From: a virus
DNA length: 47,780 nt
Reading direction: 5' to 3' (one strand)
Virus record (IMG/VR): IMGVR_UViG_3300048930_000505
Location: 1 to 47,780 of that record
Positions 32,411-38,269 of this stretch are shown piece by piece. Every line of letters begins with the position of its first letter. Within the stretch, counting starts at the first letter, position 1. Below the pieces are notes generated by a model. The model was not told the DNA's origin and searched no databases. It saw only the letters and a list, made by a program, of their open reading frames with translations. Made by a program: the position numbers and the translations under genes.

Positions 32411-32693
32411 TTCTTGCCCTCGCTCGTCCAGAAACGTTTTGGAATTGGTTGTCGTTGAATTGGCCAGCTCTGGAAATACCTCGTACCATTGGTAATTTTT
32501 TTTTGGTGAAAACTCTGGGAACTACCCGCCATTTCTGGCGTTTGCGCGTGCCGCGCGTGCGGCCAAACCGGCCTCCCGGCGTTGGCGAATGCGCTCTACG
32601 TCGCTTGTGACAAAAGTGCGTCTTGGGCCTCGAAACATGGCTTTTTTGTTTTATGGTGAAAAAATAAAATTTTGCAGGTTACCCGCCGTTTCT
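32401..32693 (-). repeat. three copies of a 14-bp motif upstream of the terminase genes
   Basis: TACCCGCC(A/G)TTTCT occurs at 32401-32414, 32523-32536 and 32680-32693. In the last two copies it extends to the inverted arms CGCC-NTTTCT-GGCG. The copies overlap the ends of two small genes and the start of the PAPS-like remnant. They could be packaging or TerS sites, or the footprint of a duplicated small gene. Confidence 0.6.
32522..32638 (-). CDS. tiny Arg/Ala-rich protein ending in ARNGG (38 aa)
   Basis: An ATG at 32638 starts MFRGPRRTFVTSDVERIRQR, followed by an Arg/Ala-rich helix and the end RAARANARNGG. The next gene upstream encodes a similar protein with the same ending, so both are likely real and paralogous. 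Strong positive charge suggests DNA or RNA binding. They are the first genes after the late promoter. They are too short to be assigned to a family. Confidence 0.55.
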   Translation of the reverse strand: MFRGPRRTFVTSDVERIRQRREAGLAARAARANARNGG

Positions 32694-32819
32694 GGCGCCT
32701 GCGCGCAAACCTCTTGCGCGAAGGGCCGCGTTTCTGGCTCTTGATGCGGCGTTTCTCGGTGTCGGGGCGCCATTTCGAACAAAATCGAAAGTGCCTACCC
32801 TGGTAATGCCCGTTCTCAT
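32679..32819 (-). CDS. tiny Arg-rich protein ending in ARNGG (46 aa)
   Basis: MRTGITRVGTFDFVRNGAPT is followed by PRNAASRARNAALRARGLRA and the end GARNGG, the same C-terminus as its 38-residue neighbour. It is the first gene of the late transcript, about 45 bases after the predicted transcription start. The repeated RNA-Arg pattern is protamine-like; a role in packaging or late regulation is a guess. Confidence 0.55.
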   Translation of the reverse strand: MRTGITRVGTFDFVRNGAPTPRNAASRARNAALRARGLRAGARNGG

Positions 32820-32871
32820 GTGAAAAAATGTTTGGTGAAAAGTGAAAAGTGAAAAGAGCGAAAAAGATAAA

Positions 32872-32902
32872 CAAAGGTAAACTTTTTATTTGCCTTTGCA
32901 AA
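32872..32902 (-). promoter_or_regulatory. late promoter for the terminase and virion operon
   Basis: On the minus strand TTTG (32902-32899), spacer 19, then TACCTTTG (32879-32872): a perfect consensus. It has no operator palindrome, unlike the other strong promoters. The leader contains three direct repeats of a (C)TTTTCACTTTTCAC type. It faces the small genes, PAPS remnant, terS and terL. Confidence 0.85.
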
Positions 32903-32909
32903 CACCTGG

Positions 32910-33221
32910 CTAACAATTTTTTACGCTCAGTACCTTGCCAATTTTCAGTACAAACGTATCATATGGCCGATTTTCGCCCTCGAATTGAATTTTTTCTACA
33001 GAAATACCTAAACATTCTACGATCATTTCGGGCCGATCTTTTCGGTACCCATTGAAAAACAAAATTTCTTTGATAGGCTTAAAAGATGTGATTTCGCCGT
33101 ATTTGTCAATGGTGCAAAACCTTTGTAAATAATAGTCGTTAACGTCGCGAAACTCTTTCTTTTTGGTGCCTGCTTTGATTTGGTCGAATGGGGCGCGTTT
33201 TAAAATTAAGTTGATGCGCAT
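32910..33221 (-). CDS. ASCH/PUA-like domain protein (103 aa)
   Basis: The start MRINLILKRAPFDQIKAGTK and the charged loop KKKEFRDVNDYYLQRF have the shape of ASCH domains (hydrophobic strand, helix with I.aG.K..E.R, then strands). The family is PUA-like and binds RNA or modified nucleotides; the one studied member activity is an RNase or amidohydrolase in distant relatives. It ends just before the late promoter. It probably belongs to the transcript from 34.3 kb. Confidence 0.68.
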   Translation of the reverse strand: MRINLILKRAPFDQIKAGTKKKEFRDVNDYYLQRFCTIDKYGEITSFKPIKEILFFNGYRKDRPEMIVECLGISVEKIQFEGENRPYDTFVLKIGKVLSVKNC

Positions 33222-33224
33222 TTT

Positions 33225-33467
33225 TTAGGCTTTTTCAGGGTCAATGTTTGAGAGGCTGTAATTCGTTTTTGCAAGATCATTCAGGGCATTAAGCGCCCTA
33301 AAAACGTTGTCTAACGTAGGGTGAAACTTGCCTGAAAACATTTGGCCAACTGTTGCAGGTCTTACACCTATTTTTTCGGCCATTGCTGTATTTGTGATTT
33401 TGTGGCCGTCTGCGAGTGCCTTTAATTTTAAAAGCGCTGCTTTGCTTTGCTCTTTGTGTTGGTACAT
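33225..33467 (-). CDS. XRE-type HTH regulator (80 aa)
   Basis: The ATG at 33467 starts MYQHKEQSKAALLKLKALAD. A helix-turn-helix is clear (NTAMAEKIGVRPATVGQMFS, about 26-45), followed by FHPTLDNVFRALNALNDL. A 35-residue Lys/Thr-rich extension is open upstream to an ATG at 33572 and cannot be excluded. It ends three bases before the ASCH-like gene. It may control the late promoter that lies 320 bases downstream; no direct evidence. Confidence 0.75.
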   Translation of the reverse strand: MYQHKEQSKAALLKLKALADGHKITNTAMAEKIGVRPATVGQMFSGKFHPTLDNVFRALNALNDLAKTNYSLSNIDPEKA

Positions 33468-33605
33468 GGTTGCGTTTTTTTGCGCCTGGGTAGGCTGGTT
33501 TGATGTTTTATTTGAAAGCTGCTTTGTTGCCTTTGTCTTGGTATTTTTTTTGCCGCCAACACTCGAAAGCATTGGCGGCTGGTGAAAGATTGGTTTTGTG
33601 TGTAT

Positions 33606-34283
33606 TTATGCCGGCAAAATTTGAACGCGCAAACCATCGCAGGGTAAACCCTCTTTTTCTGCCTGCTTTTGGCAGGTTTTAATGTTTTTCAAGTGGTTCA
33701 AAATTTGGGCGTCGGTACCGATAAACTCGCCACTTTTGAACCCTGAAAAGATAACCTTTTTGAGTTTGGGCATTTGTGGTACAGGTGCAATTTTCGAGCG
33801 CAAAAAATAGAGCTCTTTTAATCGTTTGTTAATTGGCTCTAATTTTTCTCGAGCCGTTAAATAGCTGTATTCGGCCGCTATTTCTGTCTTTTGCTTTAAT
33901 AGCCTGTTTATATCAGCCTGTAAATTTTCGGTTATTGCGGCCTTTTCGGCCGGTGTCAAGTGGTCGTAATTTTCGGCCTTTGCCTGGGGCCGCTTTGCTT
34001 CTTTTTGCGGCTTTGCCTGGCTTGGTATTGGGGCCGGTATTGGGGCCGGTATTGGTTCGTTATCTTGAATTTTTGCCGCAATAGTTTGGGGCTGCATTGC
34101 CTTTGCCGGCATGGGCATTTTTACCGTTTTGGCTTTTTGTGGCGCCTGTTTCTTTTCTGATATTTTGATCTTTGCCGGCTTTTCAGCCTGTTTTTTTTCA
34201 GGTTGTGCAATGCGCGCAAAGTCGAATTTATTTGTTCGAATGTAGAGTGAATGCCCGATGAAAACAGATTCAAAGTTTTTCAT
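33606..34283 (-). CDS. Lys/Pro-rich hypothetical protein (225 aa)
   Basis: A short start (MKNFESVFIGHSLYIRTNKF) is followed by a long disordered Lys/Pro/Ala/Gln linker with the triple repeat PIPAPIPAPIP, then a coiled-coil domain (LQADINRLLKQKTEIAAEYS) and a compact end (VIFSGFKSGEFIGTDAQILN, CDGLRVQILPA). It is the first gene behind the operator-bearing promoter at 34328-34358, so it is likely silent in the lysogen. No family is recognised. Confidence 0.7.
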   Translation of the reverse strand: MKNFESVFIGHSLYIRTNKFDFARIAQPEKKQAEKPAKIKISEKKQAPQKAKTVKMPMPAKAMQPQTIAAKIQDNEPIPAPIPAPIPSQAKPQKEAKRPQAKAENYDHLTPAEKAAITENLQADINRLLKQKTEIAAEYSYLTAREKLEPINKRLKELYFLRSKIAPVPQMPKLKKVIFSGFKSGEFIGTDAQILNHLKNIKTCQKQAEKEGLPCDGLRVQILPA

Positions 34284-34327
34284 TTTTTTGTGCCGTGAAA
34301 CGTTGCCGCCGTATTTTAGTGATGGTA

Positions 34328-34358
34328 CAAATGTATGTAAGTTTTACATACTTGCAAT
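34328..34358 (-). promoter_or_regulatory. operator-bearing promoter for the 33.6-34.3 kb genes
   Basis: Minus strand: ATTG (34358-34355), spacer 19, TACATTTG (34335-34328). The perfect palindrome GTATGTAA-GTT-TTACATAC (34333-34351) lies between the boxes, the same operator as in the immunity region. Confidence 0.82.
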
Positions 34359-34386
34359 ACTTTGCTGTAAATTTATTTATATATTT

Positions 34387-34614
34387 TTAAACCGTATATG
34401 TTTTTCGTTTACAATAAATAGCCCTTTCGATTTCAATACATAAAAAATCTCTTTCGCCTTTTTGGCGAAGGTCTAAATTAGGTATCGGTTTTGGTATGGT
34501 AACGGTATGTGTGCCTTTTATAGTAAATGTATTAAAAACGGCCGTGACTATCAATTTTTTGGCCGTCTTTTTAACGTTTATAATAGTAATGTCTGAAAAT
34601 GTGTGAGGTTTCAT
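34387..34614 (-). CDS. small beta-rich hypothetical protein (75 aa)
   Basis: MKPHTFSDITIINVKKTAKK is followed by alternating hydrophobic strands (LIVTAVFNTFTIKGTHTVTI) and a charged helix DFLCIEIERAIYC. There is no membrane segment. It lies 26 bases after the previous gene on the same strand and shares its promoter at 34997. No family is recognised. Confidence 0.6.
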   Translation of the reverse strand: MKPHTFSDITIINVKKTAKKLIVTAVFNTFTIKGTHTVTIPKPIPNLDLRQKGERDFLCIEIERAIYCKRKTYTV

Positions 34615-34640
34615 GTTTTTTCTGTTGAAGTGGTGAAAAA

Positions 34641-34964
34641 TTAAAGTGAGGTATAAAGGCCCGTTTCTTGTTCGAAAATTTCAGTTAATTGATCGTTGTA
34701 AACATTCTCATGTTTGGCAACTAAAACCCGGCTGAGGGTTTTGCCCAAGCGAACGCGCAAAAATTCAACGTCGTAGAGGTCTAAACCGTTAAGCGTTACT
34801 TTGACAACGTTGATTGAATTTTTTGCACCTCTGCCAATTTTGAACTGCAGCCAATTAACGTCGCAGAAAAAGTATTTTGCGCCTGTAAATGCAATAAAGC
34901 GACGGCCGCCAAGCTGGCGAAGAATTTCGGTGGCGACGGCTTTTGTTTGTTCTGTGGTAGTCAT
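34641..34964 (-). CDS. phage hypothetical protein (107 aa)
   Basis: The start at 34964 (MTTTEQTKAVATEILRQLGG) sits behind the promoter at 34997-35027, which excludes the longer frame from 35018. The body RFIAFTGAKYFFCDVNWLQF and NVVKVTLNGLDLYDVEFLRV, and the end LTEIFEQETGLYTSL, have the pattern of a small conserved protein often seen in phages and plasmids. The function is unknown. It is expressed when the operator is free. Confidence 0.75.
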   Translation of the reverse strand: MTTTEQTKAVATEILRQLGGRRFIAFTGAKYFFCDVNWLQFKIGRGAKNSINVVKVTLNGLDLYDVEFLRVRLGKTLSRVLVAKHENVYNDQLTEIFEQETGLYTSL

Positions 34965-34996
34965 GCGATTTCTATTTTTTGTGTGATGTGATGGGG

Positions 34997-35027
34997 CAAA
35001 GGTATGCACAAATTGCATACCGGCAAG
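34997..35027 (-). promoter_or_regulatory. operator-bearing promoter (variant operator)
   Basis: Minus strand: CTTG box (35027-35024), spacer 19 after TTG, TACCTTTG (35004-34997). The palindrome GGTATGCA-CAAAT-TGCATACC (35001-35021) has the same spacing as the other operators but GC instead of TA at the fifth arm positions, so it may have another affinity or another binder. Confidence 0.78.
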
Positions 35028-35136
35028 GGTTTTGAGTAAATTTATTTATATTTATTTTTCAATAATGTATTAAAGCGCTGATTATCAATGTGTAAAAACA
35101 CACTATGTAAATTTATTTATTTTTTATTTATTGGCT

Positions 35137-35168
35137 ATTGCGCGGTATGTAATACTTACATACCTTTG
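35137..35168 (+). promoter_or_regulatory. operator-bearing promoter for the 35.2-36.1 kb genes
   Basis: ATTG (35137-35140), spacer 20, TACCTTTG (35161-35168). The perfect palindrome GTATGTAA-TAC-TTACATAC (35145-35163) overlaps the -7 box. It is divergent to the promoter at 34997-35027. Confidence 0.82.
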
Positions 35169-35199
35169 CCCCATCGTTAACAATTAAACAACCTTTAAA

Positions 35200-35478
35200 A
35201 TGGCAAACACCGTAACCGCTCAGTACATTCAAGACATACCCAAAAACAAAATAAGAACAATTTATAAGCCTATCGGCAATTTTGGGCAAATGATGCTTTT
35301 TAAAATCATGCACCACGAAAAAAACATTGTTGTTATTAATAGGGCCGGCTTATTAAGATACATTGGTGATGCTCAGCTTTGTTATTGCTATGGGCAAAAA
35401 GGTAAAGAATTTAAAGAGTTTAAAAATGCTTTGTCTGCTGCGAATTATATCAATAAACAACTTTTAAAAAATGAATGA
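35200..35478 (+). CDS. hypothetical protein (92 aa)
   Basis: MANTVTAQYIQDIPKNKIRT is followed by strands (GQMMLFKIMHHEKNIVVINR), a short Cys-containing stretch (AQLCYCYG) and a Lys-rich helix FKEFKNALSAANYINKQLL. It is the first gene after the repressor-controlled promoter, 32 bases downstream. It overlaps the next gene by eight bases. No family is recognised. Confidence 0.7.
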   Translation: MANTVTAQYIQDIPKNKIRTIYKPIGNFGQMMLFKIMHHEKNIVVINRAGLLRYIGDAQLCYCYGQKGKEFKEFKNALSAANYINKQLLKNE

Positions 35479-35722
35479 ACACCTTTTTTCTGTGGGTGAA
35501 CTTTTTCACCTGGTAAACGATGCCGGCCTTTTAGCTTTTTGCGAAGTGGTAGAAACGACAGAAAAAGCGGTCAAAGTAAAGGCTGATTTTTTCGGGCCTG
35601 CTGTTTTTCGATGGTTGCCAAAATCGGCGCTGAAAAAGCAAAAGAGGCACGAACTTTTGCACGAAACAACCCCCGACGCTTTTAAAATAGCGCAATGGTG
35701 TAAATTTCAAAGTCTAAACTAA
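35471..35722 (+). CDS. hypothetical protein (83 aa)
   Basis: MNEHLFSVGELFHLVNDAGL then strands FCEVVETTEKAVKVKADFFG and AVFRWLPKSAL suggest a small beta barrel, followed by a basic helix (KKQKRHELLHETTPDAFKIA). Small phage proteins with this start-strand-lysine pattern often bind nucleic acid, but no family is certain. Second gene of the operon from 35.15 kb. Confidence 0.7.
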   Translation: MNEHLFSVGELFHLVNDAGLLAFCEVVETTEKAVKVKADFFGPAVFRWLPKSALKKQKRHELLHETTPDAFKIAQWCKFQSLN

Positions 35723-35736
35723 GGTGCATATTTTTG
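35705..35736 (+). promoter_or_regulatory. possible internal promoter
   Basis: TATTTTTG at 35729-35736 fits the -7 box; TTTC at 35705-35708, with spacer 20, is a weak -33. A small inverted repeat, GTGCA-N6-TGCAC, overlaps the -7 box. Confidence 0.4.
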
Positions 35737-35765
35737 CACATTCAACAAACAAAAAAAATTTCAGT

Positions 35766-35993
35766 ATGTCACACTGGTTAGTAAAGTCAAAAGCAGAAGG
35801 CGACAAAAATTCGCCAACAATATTATCTTCTCAGTTCGAAAAATTCACTGAACTAAGCGAAGCAAAAGAAGCGCTTATGTATGAAGTTGAAGCGTACAAA
35901 GATTCAGGCGCAGACGTTCACAAAGTAGACGAAACCTGCTTTGTTGTGGTAGATGAATCTGATCGGGCTAAGTGGGTTATTGAAATAGTTTAA
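35766..35993 (+). CDS. hypothetical protein (75 aa)
   Basis: The ATG at 35766 (MSHWLVKSKAEGDKNSPTIL) is preferred to a distant start at 35724 that would overlap the possible promoter. A helix LSEAKEALMYEVEAYKDSGA is followed by strands (CFVVVDESDRAKWVIEIV). It is acidic with a compact alpha/beta layout. Function unknown; third gene of the operator-controlled cluster. Confidence 0.65.
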   Translation: MSHWLVKSKAEGDKNSPTILSSQFEKFTELSEAKEALMYEVEAYKDSGADVHKVDETCFVVVDESDRAKWVIEIV

Positions 35994-36025
35994 AAATAAA
36001 TCGTTAACCTTCAACCATCAAAAAA

Positions 36026-36145
36026 ATGACATACTACGTTTCAGGTAAAGAATTTACCGATCTTGTTTTGGCGCTAAAATTTGCACGAGAAAATTCGGTT
36101 TCATTCTTTTTTGATAATAGAGGTGGCGAATATTACATAAATTAG
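36026..36145 (+). CDS. very small protein (39 aa)
   Basis: MTYYVSGKEFTDLVLALKFA is followed by RENSVSFFFDNRGGEYYIN. This short alpha/beta pattern (strand, helix, strand) looks protein-like, and the gene follows the previous one by 32 bases before a terminator. It has no recognised family. Confidence 0.5.
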   Translation: MTYYVSGKEFTDLVLALKFARENSVSFFFDNRGGEYYIN

Positions 36146-36174
36146 CCTTAATAATAGGCGATTAAACACCCCGA

Positions 36175-36196
36175 CCCCTGAAAAATGGGGCCTTTT
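36175..36196 (+). terminator. weak terminator
   Basis: CCCC pairs with GGGG around an 8-nt loop, then CC and six T. Followed by a much stronger terminator 30 bases on. Confidence 0.45.
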
Positions 36197-36215
36197 TTAC
36201 ATTTCTAAATTACAA

Positions 36216-36253
36216 ACAAAAAGCCTGCCGGTGTTTAATCGGCAGGCTTTTTT
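36216..36253. terminator. bidirectional terminator
   Basis: GCCTGCCG (36223-36230) pairs perfectly with CGGCAGGC (36240-36247) around a 9-nt loop; six T follow on the plus strand and A-rich sequence precedes it, which gives T on the minus strand. It separates the plus-strand cluster (35.2-36.1 kb) from the minus-strand lipoprotein genes. Confidence 0.92.
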
Positions 36254-36295
36254 ACAACCCGACCAAGTGAGCATCGTGGAGAGGCTTTGCGGGCC

Positions 36296-36646
36296 TTATT
36301 GTACTTTCATAATGGAAAAAGATAGGCCCCCCAGGGGCCTGATAAGCGCAGTGGATTCCGGTCGGAATATTACGGTAAATCGTTGGCGTGTGCCTTGCTC
36401 AATATCCAGCAGGTCCAGCGTATCGCCTAACGTGCTGTAAACATATTTGTTTTCGTAGATGGTTTGCCCGAGAACGATTTTCGCGTTCCATGCCTGGCCA
36501 TCGTTGAACCCGTACCAATTTTCTTGGTTTTCTACACCCTGCCAAACGCCATGAATTTGTTGGTCCAGGGTAGGCGCCGGGTCATTGTCTGAGCAGCTAA
36601 TTAGGCTAATCAGTGAGAATATCAGGATTACCGTCAGGGATTTCAT
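36296..36646 (-). CDS. lipoprotein (116 aa)
   Basis: The start at 36646 gives a lipoprotein signal MKSLTVILIFSLISLISC with lipidated Cys19, then SDNDPAPT as a tether. The mature domain contains QQIHGVWQGVENQENWYGFN and beta strands (RQRFTVIFRPESTALIRPL), like a small lipocalin-type or copper-resistance-like beta barrel (VWQG...) found in host lipoproteins. It is probably placed in the outer membrane. It lies next to attP, a place where lysogenic-conversion genes are common; a role in changing the lysogen surface is inference. It overlaps the upstream gene by 41 bases. Confidence 0.7.
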   Translation of the reverse strand: MKSLTVILIFSLISLISCSDNDPAPTLDQQIHGVWQGVENQENWYGFNDGQAWNAKIVLGQTIYENKYVYSTLGDTLDLLDIEQGTRQRFTVIFRPESTALIRPLGGLSFSIMKVQ

Positions 36647-37022
36647 AGTTCGCCGGTAGTTTGGTTTTTGTATCAGCGTTTTGATCATCAATAAGCCCTA
36701 AAATTCCTTTTGATTCAACTGAGCCAGGAATAATATACTTGCCGCCGTCATGTTTCGTTTCCCAGAAAACATCCTCTTTAGTTTCTGGCATGCCAGTAGC
36801 TGCCAGCATTTTCAAAGTCATTGTGATGTATGTCTGCGGGTAGGTTTGTTGCTTTGGTCCTGAGTAAACCAGGTGCAAAACAACGCCGTCAGCAACCGGC
36901 ATAAAATTAGGCTGGCCTGCTGTATCTTCAACGGTGTACTGGTCCCAACGCTGGCCACCACCTTCGGCAAATGATGGGAGATTGTGCTTCGTGCCAATCG
37001 GGTTTTTGTTGATTCTAAGCAT
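36606..37022 (-). CDS. hypothetical protein beside attP (138 aa)
   Basis: MLRINKNPIGTKHNLPSFAE then GGGQRWDQYTVEDTAGQPNF, strands VVLHLVYSGPKQQTYPQTYI and a Gly/Lys-rich end. It has no signal peptide. On the minus strand a -7-like TAATTTTG ends four bases before the ATG, so the transcript may be almost leaderless. It is cotranscribed with the lipoprotein. Function unknown. Confidence 0.65.
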   Translation of the reverse strand: MLRINKNPIGTKHNLPSFAEGGGQRWDQYTVEDTAGQPNFMPVADGVVLHLVYSGPKQQTYPQTYITMTLKMLAATGMPETKEDVFWETKHDGGKYIIPGSVESKGILGLIDDQNADTKTKLPANYEIPDGNPDILTD

Positions 37023-37051
37023 GTGACAAAATTAGGTTATTTGATTGAATT

Positions 37052-37070
37052 TTGCACGCTTATTGCACGG
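37052..37070 (+). promoter_or_regulatory. integrase arm-type site (left)
   Basis: Tandem TTGCACG-N4-TTGCACGG. The same 19-bp arrangement occurs at 37250-37268 on the other side of the attP core. Paired direct repeats that flank the core are typical for arm-type binding by tyrosine integrases. Confidence 0.65.
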
Positions 37071-37109
37071 AAAAACAAAAACGGACTGCGCATTTCGGCG
37101 CAATCCGTT
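37071..37109 (-). terminator. terminator after the tRNA fragment
   Basis: On the minus strand AACGGATTGCGC pairs with GCGCAGTCCGTT (one mismatch, 6-nt loop), followed by TTTTGTTTTT. It follows the tRNA-Pro 3' end, so it would terminate the tRNA transcript after integration. Confidence 0.78.
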
Positions 37110-37122
37110 GAGAATCAATAGT

Positions 37123-37165
37123 CGGGATGACAGGATTCGAACCTGCGACCACACGCCCCCCAGAC
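37123..37165 (-). other. attP core: 3' half of a tRNA-Pro
   Basis: On the minus strand the sequence reads as the end of a tRNA: anticodon-loop-like CTGGGGG, variable region, T arm GCAGG-TTCGAAT-CCTGT and acceptor strand CATCCCG. The anticodon would be GGG (proline). The 5' half of the tRNA is absent. Phages that use a tRNA attB carry just such a 3' piece to restore the gene. The adjacent integrase remnant and arm sites fit. Confidence 0.75.
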
Positions 37166-37249
37166 TTTCCTTTGTTATTCAACGGACTTGCACCCTGTTA
37201 TTTCCAGGCAATACAGTGCGATTTTATGGCATTTTGTTTTTTGTAGTCA

Positions 37250-37268
37250 TTGCACGATTTTTGCACGG
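37250..37268 (+). promoter_or_regulatory. integrase arm-type site (right)
   Basis: TTGCACG-N4-TTGCACGG, the partner of the site at 37052-37070, located between the attP core and the integrase remnant. Confidence 0.65.
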
Positions 37269-37287
37269 ACAATCTCAACGATACGCA

Positions 37288-37903
37288 ATGCAATACCCTA
37301 CCGCTTCGATCATTCAGCACGTTCGGAAGAGGGCTGACGGCACTCAGCCTCTATACCTCCGAGCCACTTATCAAGGCAAAAGTAAGTATTTCCCACTTGA
37401 TATTTATTGCCTGGAAAAAAACTGGAACCCGGAAGAAAGACGGGTATCAAAATCAGTCTACGGATACAAAGAGATCAACGACCTTCTCAGGTCAATCGAG
37501 CAAAGGGCATCGGATGCGCTGTATGACTTCAAGAGATCAGGCGTACCCTTTTCATTTGACAGATTCGAACAGATGGTGTTTGTTTCATCAAGTCCGATTC
37601 TCACAAAAAACGTTGCTGAATACTGCCGGAAAAGAGCGGCCGACCTTCTTGCTGATCAGAGGGCCGGAAATGCGGCTTTGTACGATAGCCTGGCCCGGGT
37701 TGTTGAGGGGTTTAAAAAAGGCGCCACGTTTGCGGACATTGGACACGATTGGCTATTAAAGTTTGAGAAATACCTTCGTTCTGTTAGGGGCAATTCAGAC
37801 GGGGGAGTATCTTGGGCACGAGGATTTCAAAACTACTCAGCTCTATTTGAAAAAACACAGCCCCGCCGAGGTGGACGAGGCTGCCGATATTTTAAGGAGG
37901 TGA
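37288..37903 (+). pseudogene. tyrosine integrase with internal deletion
   Basis: From the ATG at 37288 the N-terminal arm-binding domain (ASIIQHVRKRADGTQPLYLR, about 6-60) and the SAM-like core-binding domain (up to GHDWLLKFEKYLRSV, about residue 170) are intact. Directly after, the reading shifts: the other frame reads EYLGHEDFKTTQLYLKKHSP and AEVDEAADILRR, which is the very end of a Bacteroidota tyrosine recombinase (LGH and the nucleophilic Tyr). About 150-180 residues with the catalytic Arg, Lys and HxxR are missing, and the two parts are out of frame. The unshifted frame runs to 37908. Such a protein could bind DNA but not recombine it. Confidence 0.85.
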
Positions 37904-38260
37904 AATAACACTTTTAATAGCCCTTAATGCTTTGCACATATACTTGAATCGCTCGTAATGCTCAAAAAAACCATCTCCGTCAGGGTATTCGCAAAGAATC
38001 ATCACTCCCATTACATCAGGGTATTCTACGGTAAAAAAACCGCCACGCAAACGAAGGTATCCTACTTTGTCAGGACCCAAAAGAACATCGTACTGCTCAG
38101 GACATGCTAAGGAAGTCAAGTGAAGATCAAGGCCATGCCGCGCATATAGCTTTTGCAACAGATGAACGTGCAACTTTTGCCAATCAAATTCGTCAAAACG
38201 CTTTTTTGGGAACATTCTTCGACGCTTTTGTTCAAACTTTTGGAACGGTGTTGGTTTCAT
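37892..38260 (-). CDS. hypothetical protein (122 aa)
   Basis: MKPTPFQKFEQKRRRMFPKK is strongly basic; a middle alpha/beta domain follows (EQYDVLLGPDKVGYLRLRGG, FFTVEYPDVMGVMILCEYPD) and an aromatic helix with FFEHYERFKYMCKALRAI. It overlaps the end of the integrase remnant by 12 bases in convergent direction. It is the last gene of the leftward replication operon. No family is recognised. Confidence 0.7.
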   Translation of the reverse strand: MKPTPFQKFEQKRRRMFPKKRFDEFDWQKLHVHLLQKLYARHGLDLHLTSLACPEQYDVLLGPDKVGYLRLRGGFFTVEYPDVMGVMILCEYPDGDGFFEHYERFKYMCKALRAIKSVISPP

Positions 38261-38269
38261 GCCTTTGTT

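Noticed and set aside
32308-32532. 74-codon minus-strand frame over the PAPS-like remnant
   Set aside because: It overlaps the PP-loop frame and has Arg/Gln-rich shadow composition.
37045-37287. Upstream extension of the integrase frame
   Set aside because: It runs across the antisense of a tRNA end (reads DDRIRTCDH, a well-known artefact of tRNA T arms). The gene starts at 37288.
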